Below are positions 1 to 7,640 of a stretch of DNA of 38,890 nucleotides, in pieces. How positions within the stretch are numbered: position 1 is the stretch's first letter; every line of letters starts with the position of its first letter. The notes under the pieces are model-generated. The model had not been told where the DNA came from. It ran no database searches and was given only the letters and a program-made list of their open reading frames with translations. The translations under genes were made by a program, and so were the position numbers. Origin of the DNA: Fuchsiella alkaliacetigena (lineage in GTDB: Bacteria; Bacillota; Halanaerobiia; Halobacteroidales; Acetohalobiaceae); the NCBI RefSeq assembly GCF_023227765.1, contig NZ_JALKBZ010000023.1, positions 1-38,890 of the forward strand, in the 5' to 3' direction.

Positions 1-2
1 GG

Positions 3-72
3 CATTATTTTTTACCCCCTATAATTATTATAAAGTGTTAACTAACCTTTTGTCCAACATCAATAGGGGGCG
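3..72 (-). promoter_or_regulatory. Likely divergent promoter and start of a gene leaving the window
   Basis: Read on the minus strand, this stretch has a TATAAT at 27-32, a GGGGG-containing ribosome-binding-like site at 15-20 and an ATG at 5-3. This is what the start of a leftward gene running off the window would look like. An 8-bp inverted repeat, CCCCCTAT at 15-22 and ATAGGGGG at 63-70, surrounds the promoter and includes the ribosome-binding site, so it could be an operator or a fold that hides that site. No protein can be read, so the gene is unidentified. Confidence 0.3.
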
Positions 73-173
73 TCACATTTACTTTCTTTATATTTATATT
101 TGTAGTAAACTATATCTACTAAAGTTAATTAACCCCAAATATGAGCTGTTTGTTCCTATAAAAATAAATACTC

Positions 174-209
174 TACCTGATAAACATTATTTAGCATCTA
201 TTATACAAT
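174..209 (+). promoter_or_regulatory. Promoter-like element, copy 1 of 2
   Basis: This 36-base stretch begins TACCTGATAAA and ends TATACAAT. It matches 28 of 36 positions, without gaps, to the element in front of rex at 3057-3092. The conserved ends suggest a -10 region (TATACAAT) and an upstream activator or -35 site (TACCTGATAAA) at fixed distance. The downstream transcript would be short, because a terminator follows at 324-361. The first 449 bases otherwise hold no long gene. Confidence 0.5.
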
Positions 210-361
210 AAGATTAGGAAGGGTAGCTTTATTAGTGAAAAAATTTTCAAACATTTAAAGAGGAGAGTAATTAATGCCAGAAAATCTAAACTATTTCTTA
301 TAAATTAGGCCAGAATTTTCAAAAGCTTCTGTCTAATTTTGCAGGCAGGAGCTCTTTTTTT
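210..361 (+). other. Short leader or small transcript with two mini-ORFs
   Basis: Between the promoter-like element and the terminator lie two tiny open frames, each behind a purine-rich site. The first is GTG at 235 with 7 codons ending at 258, preceded by GGAAGGG. The second is ATG at 274 with 9 codons ending at 303, preceded by GAGGAGAG. They could be leader peptides, a small RNA with incidental frames, or the remnant of a lost gene. The first mini-ORF starts like rex (GTG AAA) behind a similar promoter, which would fit an old duplication of the rex 5' region. Confidence 0.3.
324..361 (+). terminator. Rho-independent terminator
   Basis: A 10-bp stem is formed by AGCTTCTGTC (324-333) and GGCAGGAGCT (344-353), with two G-U pairs and a 10-base loop. 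A run of T follows on the + strand. It would end a transcript started near 210, before the kinase gene. Confidence 0.7.
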
Positions 362-399
362 ATAAAGATGATAATAACTGGAAATTAATGGCTTGATTA

Positions 400-408
400 T
401 GTTATAAT
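400..408 (+). promoter_or_regulatory. Extended -10 promoter of the kinase-regulator pair
   Basis: TG-N-TATAAT at 400-408 is an exact extended -10 sequence 42 bases before the kinase start, just after the terminator at 324-361. No good -35 hexamer is visible, which is usual for extended -10 promoters. Confidence 0.5.
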
Positions 409-449
409 TAGCTAGAAAAGTAGTTAAATAAACAGTGGAGGAATTAGAA

Positions 450-2237
450 ATGACTATTATAGATATGTCACTTAAAGAAAAAATTTTTATATTTATTATT
501 ATCTGTATAATTGTTTTATCAGCAACTATTATAGTTTATATGGGAAATCAAGCCTTGAATTTGATTGAGAAAAATGAAAGTTTAGAAAAAGATTTTTTAG
601 CTAATGCTATTCAAAGAAAAAAGAATGAACAACTTAAAAAAGCAAAAACTACCGCTTTAAGTATTGCTCATAATACTGAAGTACAAACAGCTTTTGCTGC
701 TAGAGATAGAGAAAAGCTTTTAAAAATGCTCAATATGTCCTACGAAGAGGTCAAAGAATACTTTCCCCAATGGCAGTTTCATTTACCAGATTCTACTAGT
801 TTTTTAAGACTACATATGCCCAATTATTATGGGGATGACCTAAGCGGTTTTAGATATACTGTTAATAAGGCTAATCAATCTCAGGAGATAATAGCTGGAT
901 TAGAGGGTGGTAGAGCAGGTTATGGCTTTAGAGTAGTAGTACCTATCTTTTATGAAGCTAAACATGTTGGCTCCATGGAATTGGGTTCTGAGTTTAATGA
1001 AAATTTTTTACAGGACTTACAGAATGATTTTGATGGAAAATACTTTCTACATGAATTCGATAAAGAAAAAGGTAATTATAAATTAATAGCTACTGCTCAA
1101 GATAATGACTATAAAAAGGAACGTTGGAAATTAGGTGATGAATTATTGGAAAAGATTAAAAATGGTTCTCAGATAACTAAAAAAGTTAAGGAGGGATACT
1201 GTTCGTTACTAGTGATTCCGGTTAAAGATTACAGTGATCAATTTACTGGCTATATTAAAGTAGTTAGAAATAGAAGTGGCTTTATAGAAAAAATTAATAG
1301 TTCAAAGCACAATATGTATATTTTAGGATTAATTAGTGCTCTTTCAATTGCTGTATTTATCTTTATATTTTTAACTTATTCACTTAGACCTTTAGATGAT
1401 TTATTAACTGCTACTAAAAAAATAGGAGCTGGAGATTTGAATTATCGTATTTCTTGGGGATCAATAGATAATGAATTACGTGAGTTAGCCCAAGCTTTTA
1501 ACGAAATGGTAGCTAAGCTTCAGAGGTCTAATGCTGAAAGAAATGAATTACTAACTAAAGTACAATTTAAGGAACAAAAAAGACAAGAACTTTTAAATAA
1601 ATTAATCATCGCCCAGGAGGAAGAACGAAAACGAATAGCTAGAGAACTGCATGATGAAACTGGTCAAGCTTTAACTAGTCTTAATCTCTCTTTGAGCAAC
1701 TTAAAAAAGATTAAAGAAACTGAGGAGTTTAATAATCAAATTGCCATGATGAAAGATATTATAGATAAATTATTTAATCAATTAAATCAATTAGCTAAAC
1801 AACTAAGACCAGATGTATTAGATGATTTAGGTTTGAAGGCTGCAATTAAAAATTATATAAAGGACTCTTCTCGGTGGTGGGGTCAAGAGATTGGGCTTTA
1901 TATTACTGGTCTAGATAGTATTGAGATTTCTAAAGAAATAGAAATTGCAGTATATAGAATTATACAAGAAGCATTAACTAATGCCTTTCGTCATTCAAAT
2001 GCTAATAATATTAGTGTGCTGATTAAGGCTGAAAATAGTGAGATATCTATTATAGTTGAAGATGATGGTTGCGGCTTTAACTTAGAAGAAGTTATGTCAG
2101 CTGCCAAAAATGAAAAGTGTTTAGGGCTTTTTGGTATGCAAGAAAGAGCTGAATTATTGGGAGGAAGGCTGACCATTGAATCTAAAAAAAATATCGGTAC
2201 TACTGTTTATATTAATATGCCTTTGCAAAACAACTAA
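450..2237 (+). CDS. Membrane sensor histidine kinase, NarX/NreB type, with extracellular Cache-like sensor
   Basis: This 595-residue sensor kinase has a transmembrane helix near residues 11-30, a large outside domain, a second helix near 289-311, a HAMP linker, and a HisKA_3 dimerisation domain with the phospho-acceptor His at about 401 in the motif RELHDE. A C-terminal ATPase domain has the DDGCGF and GLFGMQER motifs. The outside domain, with a conserved LRLHMP..YGDDLSGFR stretch and GGRAGYGFRVVVP, resembles double-Cache ligand sensors. ATG at 450 is preferred over the upstream GTG at 435, because that GTG forms part of the ribosome-binding site GTGGAGGAA. The regulator gene follows 17 bases later, so the two form a two-component system. 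The signal is unknown. Its place ahead of the reductase genes suggests an electron acceptor or redox cue, which is inference. Confidence 0.9.
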   Translation: MTIIDMSLKEKIFIFIIICIIVLSATIIVYMGNQALNLIEKNESLEKDFLANAIQRKKNEQLKKAKTTALSIAHNTEVQTAFAARDREKLLKMLNMSYEEVKEYFPQWQFHLPDSTSFLRLHMPNYYGDDLSGFRYTVNKANQSQEIIAGLEGGRAGYGFRVVVPIFYEAKHVGSMELGSEFNENFLQDLQNDFDGKYFLHEFDKEKGNYKLIATAQDNDYKKERWKLGDELLEKIKNGSQITKKVKEGYCSLLVIPVKDYSDQFTGYIKVVRNRSGFIEKINSSKHNMYILGLISALSIAVFIFIFLTYSLRPLDDLLTATKKIGAGDLNYRISWGSIDNELRELAQAFNEMVAKLQRSNAERNELLTKVQFKEQKRQELLNKLIIAQEEERKRIARELHDETGQALTSLNLSLSNLKKIKETEEFNNQIAMMKDIIDKLFNQLNQLAKQLRPDVLDDLGLKAAIKNYIKDSSRWWGQEIGLYITGLDSIEISKEIEIAVYRIIQEALTNAFRHSNANNISVLIKAENSEISIIVEDDGCGFNLEEVMSAAKNEKCLGLFGMQERAELLGGRLTIESKKNIGTTVYINMPLQNN

Positions 2238-2254
2238 ACTGAGGAGGGATATTA

Positions 2255-2953
2255 ATGATTGAAGTTTTAATAGTTGATGACCATTCTTTAGTTAGGAGAG
2301 GTTTAAGAACTCTTTTAAGTAATGAGGAAGATATTAAAGTAGTAGGTGAAGCTGCTACTGGCAAAGAGGCGATAGCTTTAGCTGAGGAAATAGAGCCTGA
2401 TATTATTTTAATGGATCTTACTATGGCTGATATTGATGGTTTAGAGGCAACCCGGAGAATAACTAATACTGATTTAGAAAGTAAGGTTCTTATTTTAACG
2501 GTACATGAAGATGAAGAATACTTTGAAGAGGCTTTGAAAGCTGGGGGAGTAGGTTATATATTAAAAAAGGCAGCTGACGTTGAGCTTTTATCTGCTATTA
2601 GAGCAGTTTATCAAGGGGAAGCATTTATTTATCCAACAATGACTAAGATACTATTGGAAGAATACTTAGCAGAGCTTAACAAAAGCGATGAATTTAGTTC
2701 TTCGGAGCAGTCAACAAAGGATGAACTTAAAGAAAGAGGTGGTAATTTAGTTGATAATTACGATTTGTTAAGTGATCGAGAAAGAGAAGTATTTGAACTA
2801 TTTGCCCGGGGTTATACTAATCAAGATATAGCAGATAAATTAGTAATTAGTGTTAAGACAGTAGAAACACATAAGTTTAGAATGAGGAAAAAATTAAAGC
2901 TTAGTAAACGTTCAGAGATTGTCAGACTAGCTTTGCAGAAAAAAATCTTATAA
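2255..2953 (+). CDS. NarL/FixJ-family response regulator
   Basis: This 232-residue protein has an N-terminal receiver with the acidic pair D8-D9, phospho-acceptor D54 in ILMDLTMAD and a conserved Lys in the ILKKA segment. A LuxR-type helix-turn-helix follows near residues 165-225 (LSDREREVFELFARGYTNQDIA, VKTVETHKFRMRKKL). It is the cognate partner of the kinase just upstream, with a GAGGAGGG site before its ATG. A strong terminator follows, so the pair is its own transcription unit. Candidate targets are the two TACCTGATAAA elements at 174 and 3057, one of which lies in front of rex and the reductase operon. That link is inference. Confidence 0.93.
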   Translation: MIEVLIVDDHSLVRRGLRTLLSNEEDIKVVGEAATGKEAIALAEEIEPDIILMDLTMADIDGLEATRRITNTDLESKVLILTVHEDEEYFEEALKAGGVGYILKKAADVELLSAIRAVYQGEAFIYPTMTKILLEEYLAELNKSDEFSSSEQSTKDELKERGGNLVDNYDLLSDREREVFELFARGYTNQDIADKLVISVKTVETHKFRMRKKLKLSKRSEIVRLALQKKIL

Positions 2954-2960
2954 TTGAATT

Positions 2961-3004
2961 AAAAAAAGGCTTTGTAAGGAATATTCCTTACAAAGCCTTT
3001 TTTT
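2961..3004 (+). terminator. Strong rho-independent terminator
   Basis: A long near-perfect hairpin, GGCTTTGTAAGGAA pairing with TTCCTTACAAAGCC around an AT loop, has an A run before and a T run after it. It ends the kinase-regulator unit and separates it from rex. The symmetric A/T flanks mean it could work in both directions. Confidence 0.9.
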
Positions 3005-3056
3005 AATATTATTTCATCTATAAATTAAGTTAATTAGCTGCTAGAAATAAATGGTT

Positions 3057-3092
3057 TACCTGATAAAAAATATTTGTGATTTGCTATACAAT
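3057..3092 (+). promoter_or_regulatory. rex operon promoter-like element, copy 2 of 2
   Basis: TACCTGATAAA at 3057-3067 and TATACAAT at 3085-3092 are spaced exactly as at 174-209, with 28 of 36 identities. The element is 39 bases before the rex GTG. It is probably the promoter of rex-chaperone-reductase. The TACCTGATAAA part may be bound by a regulator such as the NarL-type protein encoded upstream. No classical Rex operator (TTGT...ACAA palindrome) could be recognised here. Confidence 0.5.
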
Positions 3093-3130
3093 TATAATTA
3101 GCAGAAATACTTGGGAGGGAAGGTGTAAAT

Positions 3131-3760
3131 GTGAAAGAAGAAATTAGACCAACTAATACTATTGAGCGATTACCTATTTATTATCGTTGTTTACAAAGAT
3201 TAGCTAAATCTAACATAGGTGTAATTTCTTCTAGAGAGTTGGAGGAAAAGATCGGTATTCCTTCTACTCAAGTTAGAAAGGATTTATCTTATTATGGGAA
3301 TTTTGGGCGTAGAGGGGTTGGTTATAAAGTTCCTTTGCTGTTAAAACACTTAAGAAAAATTTTAGGATTAGAAAAAGAATGGAATATAGCTTTAGTTGGG
3401 GCTGGAGCTTTGGGGCAAGCTTTAATAAATAATAGAAACTTTGAAAAGTTTGGATTTAATATTAACTATATATTTGATGCTGACCCTAAAAAGATTGGAA
3501 ACAAATTAGCTGGAATTCAAATTAAGGATGTCAATAATTTAGAACAGATAGTTAAAGAGCAAAAGATCAAGATGGCGATTATAGCTGTTCCAGCTAAGGT
3601 AGCTCAAGAGGTTGCTAATAAATTAGTCAAAGGAGGAGTTAGTGGTATTTGGAATTTTGCTCCTGTTAGCATTAAGGTTCCTTACGATGTACAGCTAAAA
3701 AATGAAAATCTTTCTATAGGTTTGATTGGCTTAGCTTATTATTTAAAACATGAAAGTTAG
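3131..3760 (+). CDS. rex: Redox-sensing transcriptional repressor Rex
   Basis: This 209-residue protein has the two Rex domains. An N-terminal winged helix holds the recognition stretch STQVRKDLSYYGNFGRRGVGY, and a Rossmann NAD(H)-binding domain has the glycine motif in NIALVGAGALGQAL (about residues 86-99). Rex releases DNA when NADH is high, so it normally gates fermentation and respiration genes. The start is GTG at 3131, because the overlapping ATG at 3129 is followed at once by a stop. GGGAGGG precedes it. The chaperone gene begins 35 bases after the stop with no terminator between, so rex is probably co-transcribed with the downstream reductase genes and may control them and itself. Confidence 0.95.
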   Translation: MKEEIRPTNTIERLPIYYRCLQRLAKSNIGVISSRELEEKIGIPSTQVRKDLSYYGNFGRRGVGYKVPLLLKHLRKILGLEKEWNIALVGAGALGQALINNRNFEKFGFNINYIFDADPKKIGNKLAGIQIKDVNNLEQIVKEQKIKMAIIAVPAKVAQEVANKLVKGGVSGIWNFAPVSIKVPYDVQLKNENLSIGLIGLAYYLKHES

Positions 3761-3795
3761 GTTTATTTAATTTTTAAGAAGTGGAGGTTAAAAGA

Positions 3796-4449
3796 ATGAA
3801 AAATAAGGACTTAAAAAATATCAGAGAGCAGGTTTATATTCTTTTCAGTAATCTTTTACAAAAACCTAATAAAAATATTTATGATGAATTAAAACTTGGC
3901 AGACACATGGAGATTTGGGAGCAGTATAGAAAAATCAGTAATACTATTCCAATGCCTAAAATTTGGAATAGTAAAAAGTTTAGTGAAAAGTTTATTACTT
4001 TGGAAAGATGGAAGAAGTTATGGAAGAAGAGCTTAAACTTTGATAATCCACGAATATATCTTATTGAGTCAGTATATAAGCCCTGGACAACTGATGAAAG
4101 TTGTGAAATGCCTTTTGCTAAAGAAAAAGGACACTTATTAGGCGATTGGGCCCACCATATGAAGTACTTATATGAGGAGTTGGGGATTGAAGTTCCAGTT
4201 AACTTTGCTCATTGTCCAGATCATTTAGTATTACAGCTGGAGTTTATGAGTGTTTTAGTTAAAGGAGGTGATTTGGAGAAACAATATAGTTTTATATCTA
4301 CACACTTAGATTGGCTAGAATGTTTAGTAGAGGCTGCTAAAAAGAAAGGTTTAACTAAGCTTTACTATGATCTTTTGATTTGGATTAAAAAGTACATAGA
4401 TACCGAAGAAGATTTTTTGGAAAACTCAATCTTAGATAAGGCAACTTAA
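3796..4449 (+). CDS. TorD/DmsD-family molybdoenzyme assembly chaperone
   Basis: This protein of about 217 residues has the all-helical TorD family pattern. YKPWTTDES stands where the family has its Y-x-PW-type motif, followed by GDWAHHMKYLYEELGI and PDHLVLQLEFMSVL, the family's conserved PDHL-x-x-ELEFM signature. Such cytoplasmic chaperones bind the Tat signal of a molybdopterin oxidoreductase and hold it until the cofactor and Fe-S cluster are inserted. The client is most likely the oxidoreductase at 5233-7413 in the same operon. ATG at 3796 is chosen because the upstream GTG (3781) lies inside the ribosome-binding site GTGGAGGT. It is diverged from the second chaperone at 12614, so each reductase seems to have its own. 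Confidence 0.85.
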   Translation: MKNKDLKNIREQVYILFSNLLQKPNKNIYDELKLGRHMEIWEQYRKISNTIPMPKIWNSKKFSEKFITLERWKKLWKKSLNFDNPRIYLIESVYKPWTTDESCEMPFAKEKGHLLGDWAHHMKYLYEELGIEVPVNFAHCPDHLVLQLEFMSVLVKGGDLEKQYSFISTHLDWLECLVEAAKKKGLTKLYYDLLIWIKKYIDTEEDFLENSILDKAT

Positions 4450-4495
4450 ATATTCTCAAGGGGAAAGTTAGATTAGAGAGAGGAGGAGATTTATT

Positions 4496-5215
4496 TTGAG
4501 TAAACAGGTGGATAGAAGAAATTTTATTAAGTATTCTGCTTTAGCTGGAGTTTCTGCTTTTGCTACTCTTGCTACTGCTTGTAATGATGGTGAGGCGGAG
4601 GAGACTGGTAGTGAGGTGCAGGATGATTTTCCAGTGGATGAGAAGATGGGGATTTTAATGGATAATAGTCTTTGTGTAGAGTGTCAAGCTTGTCGGGTGG
4701 CCTGTCAAAATGAAAATGAATTACCAGTTGAGCAGGCTTTGATAAGCTTTAAAAGTAAAGAGGTGGGAAGTTACCCGGATGTAAAGTACCATTTCTCACG
4801 ACATAGTTGTATGCATTGTGAAGATGCTGTCTGCAAGGATGGTTGTCCAGTTGATGCTCTTAGCAAGACTGAACAAGGCTTTACTACTCTTGATTTTGAA
4901 AGCTGTATTGGTTGTGGAATGTGTGAACAGAGCTGCCCTTATGGAGTGCCTAGTATTTTTGAGGAAAAGATGTATAAGTGTGATGCTTGTCAGCACTTGG
5001 TAACGGTAGGTGAAAGTCCAGCCTGTGTTAGCACTTGTGCAGCAAATGCTATTAAGTATGGAACTTACGATGATTTGGTTAAAGCTGCTCAGCAAAGAGT
5101 GGAAACTCTACAAGAAAGGTATCCTGAAGCTAGTTTATATGGGCTAGAAGAACAGGATGGACTGAGTTTGTTGTTAATTTTAAAAACGGAAGCAAGTAAA
5201 TTAGAGTTGATATAA
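4496..5215 (+). CDS. Tat-exported four-cluster Fe-S electron-transfer subunit (PsrB/DmsB-like)
   Basis: This 239-residue protein begins with a twin-arginine signal (RRNFIK at residues 7-12) and a hydrophobic stretch ending ATAC at C29, a weak lipobox. Four cysteine groups follow, the first at C60-C63-C66-C70, then CMHCEDAVCKDGC, CIGCGMCEQSC and CDACQ...CVSTC. This is the 16-Cys layout of subunits that carry four [4Fe-4S] clusters in the DMSO reductase family. The start is TTG at 4496 behind AGGAGGAG. It precedes its catalytic partner by 17 bases. A signal of its own is unusual, since such subunits commonly travel attached to the signal-bearing catalytic subunit, as ArrB in this window would. 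If the lipobox is used, the protein may anchor the complex to the membrane. Confidence 0.88.
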   Translation: MSKQVDRRNFIKYSALAGVSAFATLATACNDGEAEETGSEVQDDFPVDEKMGILMDNSLCVECQACRVACQNENELPVEQALISFKSKEVGSYPDVKYHFSRHSCMHCEDAVCKDGCPVDALSKTEQGFTTLDFESCIGCGMCEQSCPYGVPSIFEEKMYKCDACQHLVTVGESPACVSTCAANAIKYGTYDDLVKAAQQRVETLQERYPEASLYGLEEQDGLSLLLILKTEASKLELI

Positions 5216-5232
5216 TCTTGGGGAGGGATAAA

Positions 5233-7413
5233 ATGAGTATTACTAGACGTAGTTTTATTAAAGGATCGGCTGTGGCTGCTGGAGCTTTAGGGTTATCTTT
5301 GACTGGTTTGGATTTTAAAGGTTGGGCTGCTAAAGCACAAGAAAGCGAAGTAAAGGTTAAACCTAGTCTTTGTAATACCTGTTCTAGTCATTGTGGAATG
5401 TGGATTCACGTTAAAAATGATCGACCTTGGAAGGTAACTGGACATGAGGATAATATGCGTAGTCAAGGTAAGTTATGCGCACGGGCCCACGCCGGGCTTT
5501 ATTGGATTTATGATTCAGACCGAATCAAACAGCCTTTAAAGCGGGTAGGTGAAGAGGAGTTTGAATCTATAAGCTGGGAGCAGGCTATTAGTGAAATCGC
5601 TGAAAAGCTGAATGATATTTTAGAGGAGTCGGGCCCGGAGGCAGCAGCTTATGGACATAATCCACGTGAAACAGGAGTTTTTTACGGTAATCGTTTAATG
5701 CATGCTCTTGGCATAAGTACTGTTTGTACTCACAACGCATCTTGTAATACGGCTCGAACACTTGGTTTTAATCATACAATGGGCGGAGTTCCACATGCAG
5801 ATCTATCAAATAGCAACTATGTAGTCTTAATTGGTCGTAATTTAGGTGGAGGAATACGTACTTCTGAACTTATTGAGTTTACCGAAGGAGTTAAAGAAGG
5901 AGCTAAGGTAGTCTGCGTTGACCCTAGACAGAATGATTCTGCTAAAATAGCTGACGAATGGATTCCGATTAGACCCGGAACCGATTTAGCATTAGTTTTA
6001 GCTATGTGTCAGGTGATAGTTGAAGAGGATCTTTATGATAAAGAGTTTATCGATAATTATACTTTGGACTTTGATAAGTTTGCCGAAACTCTACCACAAT
6101 ATACTCCAGAGTGGGCTGCAGAAATTACCGATATAGAGGCTGATAAGATTAGAAGTTTAGCTAGAGAATTAGCTGAAAATAAGCCTAACTGTCTTGTTCA
6201 TCCCTCTTGGAAGGGAGCTTTCGGCTCAAATTATGAAAATAGTACTGAAACTGCTAGAGCAGTTGCTTACATTAATGCTTTATTAGGAAATGTTAATCAG
6301 CCAGGTGGTCTTTTCTTTAGCTATAATAGTCCCGAGATAGGTTCTTTGGATACTCTTGACCCAGAAGAGCCTCAAACTCCTAGAACAGATGGAGTAGGAG
6401 TGGAAGGAGAGTTTCCTTTAGCTACTAGTCATGGTTTACCACACGTGATTGCTGAAAAAGCTGCTGAAGGCATTGTTAAATCAATCTTTATTAGACACCA
6501 CAATCCAGTTAGAAACTTTCCAGATTATGAGCATATGGTAGCTGGGTATAAAAACTTAGATTTATTAGTAGTATTTGAAACTCATATGTCTGAAACAGCT
6601 ATATTAGCCGACTATATACTACCCGAATGTAGTTTTGCAGAACGGGAAGAGGTAGTAGAAGCTAGAGGGGGAGCCGATAGAGGATCGGTTTCAATCCGAA
6701 CGGAAGCTGTACCGAAGGTTCATCCAGAGACTAAGAGTTTTGATGAAATTATAGTACTTCTAGCAGAAGAGTTAGGAATTGAAGAATACTTTGATTTTAC
6801 ATTAGATGAGGTAAATAAAGCTCGTTTAGAGCCTCTAGATATATCCTTAGCAGAATTAAAGGAAAAAGGCTCTATATCTATGGAACTCCCAGAGCCTAGT
6901 AATGAGGTAGAATTTAGCACTGATTCTGGAAAGTTCGAATTTTATTCTGAAGATTTTGCCCGTTATGGATTCTCCGGTATAGCTGGCTGGAAGGAGCCTG
7001 CTGTTGGTTATAAGACAGCAAACAATGAATTTAAGGTAATTCATGGAAAGCAAGCCTACCATTCACAAACTGTTAGTGCCAATATACCACAATTAGCTCA
7101 AATTACTAAGGATTACGATAGCAATAGAATCTGGATGAATAGAGCTAAAGCGGAAGAATTGGGAATTAATGATGGTGATAAAATTAAATTAACTTCACCA
7201 ATAGCTACTAAAGAAGTTAAAGTTAAAGTAACCGAAAGGGTTCATCCGGACACTCTATATATGCCAGCAGGCTATGGAAATAAAACTCCTTATTATGAAA
7301 CAGCTCAAAAAATAGACTCTCTAAATCCTAATGACTTAACCCCATATCAAACTGAGTCTATAGCTGGACACGCTATGATGCAGGAAGTAATAGTTAAAGC
7401 AGAGAAAGCTTAA
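5233..7413 (+). CDS. Tat-exported molybdopterin oxidoreductase, polysulfide/thiosulfate/selenate reductase type
   Basis: This catalytic subunit of about 726 residues has a Tat signal (TRRSFIKG) with likely cleavage near residues 33-36. It has a [4Fe-4S] site at C47-C50-C54-C82 and then the bis-MGD domains of the DMSO reductase superfamily. C171 in THNASCNTA is the probable molybdenum ligand; Cys at this place is typical of PsrA/PhsA-type enzymes. The C-terminal dinucleotide-binding domain is complete. ATG at 5233 is used because the upstream TTG (5218) merges with the GGGGAGGG site. The substrate cannot be read from sequence. Candidates are selenate (SrdA-like), polysulfide, thiosulfate or another oxyanion. 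No NrfD-type membrane subunit follows, and the operon ends at the next terminator. Confidence 0.85.
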   Translation: MSITRRSFIKGSAVAAGALGLSLTGLDFKGWAAKAQESEVKVKPSLCNTCSSHCGMWIHVKNDRPWKVTGHEDNMRSQGKLCARAHAGLYWIYDSDRIKQPLKRVGEEEFESISWEQAISEIAEKLNDILEESGPEAAAYGHNPRETGVFYGNRLMHALGISTVCTHNASCNTARTLGFNHTMGGVPHADLSNSNYVVLIGRNLGGGIRTSELIEFTEGVKEGAKVVCVDPRQNDSAKIADEWIPIRPGTDLALVLAMCQVIVEEDLYDKEFIDNYTLDFDKFAETLPQYTPEWAAEITDIEADKIRSLARELAENKPNCLVHPSWKGAFGSNYENSTETARAVAYINALLGNVNQPGGLFFSYNSPEIGSLDTLDPEEPQTPRTDGVGVEGEFPLATSHGLPHVIAEKAAEGIVKSIFIRHHNPVRNFPDYEHMVAGYKNLDLLVVFETHMSETAILADYILPECSFAEREEVVEARGGADRGSVSIRTEAVPKVHPETKSFDEIIVLLAEELGIEEYFDFTLDEVNKARLEPLDISLAELKEKGSISMELPEPSNEVEFSTDSGKFEFYSEDFARYGFSGIAGWKEPAVGYKTANNEFKVIHGKQAYHSQTVSANIPQLAQITKDYDSNRIWMNRAKAEELGINDGDKIKLTSPIATKEVKVKVTERVHPDTLYMPAGYGNKTPYYETAQKIDSLNPNDLTPYQTESIAGHAMMQEVIVKAEKA

Positions 7414-7439
7414 GGATAACAGCTAAGTTTATAATTTTT

Positions 7440-7480
7440 AAAACTCCTGTCTTGATTTCAAGGCAGGAGTTTTAAACTTT
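7440..7480 (+). terminator. Rho-independent terminator after the first reductase operon
   Basis: A 15-bp stem with one G-U pair runs from AAAACTCCTGTCTTG (7440-7454) to CAAGGCAGGAGTTTT (7459-7473), with a 4-base loop. The flanking A and T runs are part of the stem, so it may act in both directions. It closes the rex-chaperone-Fe-S-reductase unit. Confidence 0.85.
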
Positions 7481-7553
7481 TATCATACGCGTTAATTTAG
7501 CTTAAGTTTACGCACATGATTTTGATTTAAAAGATTTCTTAAAGCTGTTAGCC

Positions 7554-7582
7554 TTGTAAAAATCAGAACAGTCTGATATAAT
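7554..7582 (+). promoter_or_regulatory. Promoter with palindromic operator in its spacer
   Basis: TTGTAA at 7554-7559 and TATAAT at 7577-7582 are separated by 17 bases, a well-formed housekeeping promoter for the gene at 7641. The spacer contains a near-symmetric site, ATCAGA-ACAG-TCTGAT, at 7562-7577. A dimeric repressor bound there would block polymerase. Confidence 0.65.
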
Positions 7583-7640
7583 AACTTAAAAATTAAATTA
7601 TTTAATTAAGTAAAGCTTTAAATCAAGGTGGGAGTTAAAA

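Noticed and set aside
3057-3130. Classical Rex operator in front of rex
   Set aside because: No TTGT-type inverted repeat with adequate symmetry was found, and the conserved element there has another form.
4818-5003. Small gene within the Fe-S subunit gene
   Set aside because: A shadow frame of a well-supported gene, with no ribosome site or family features.
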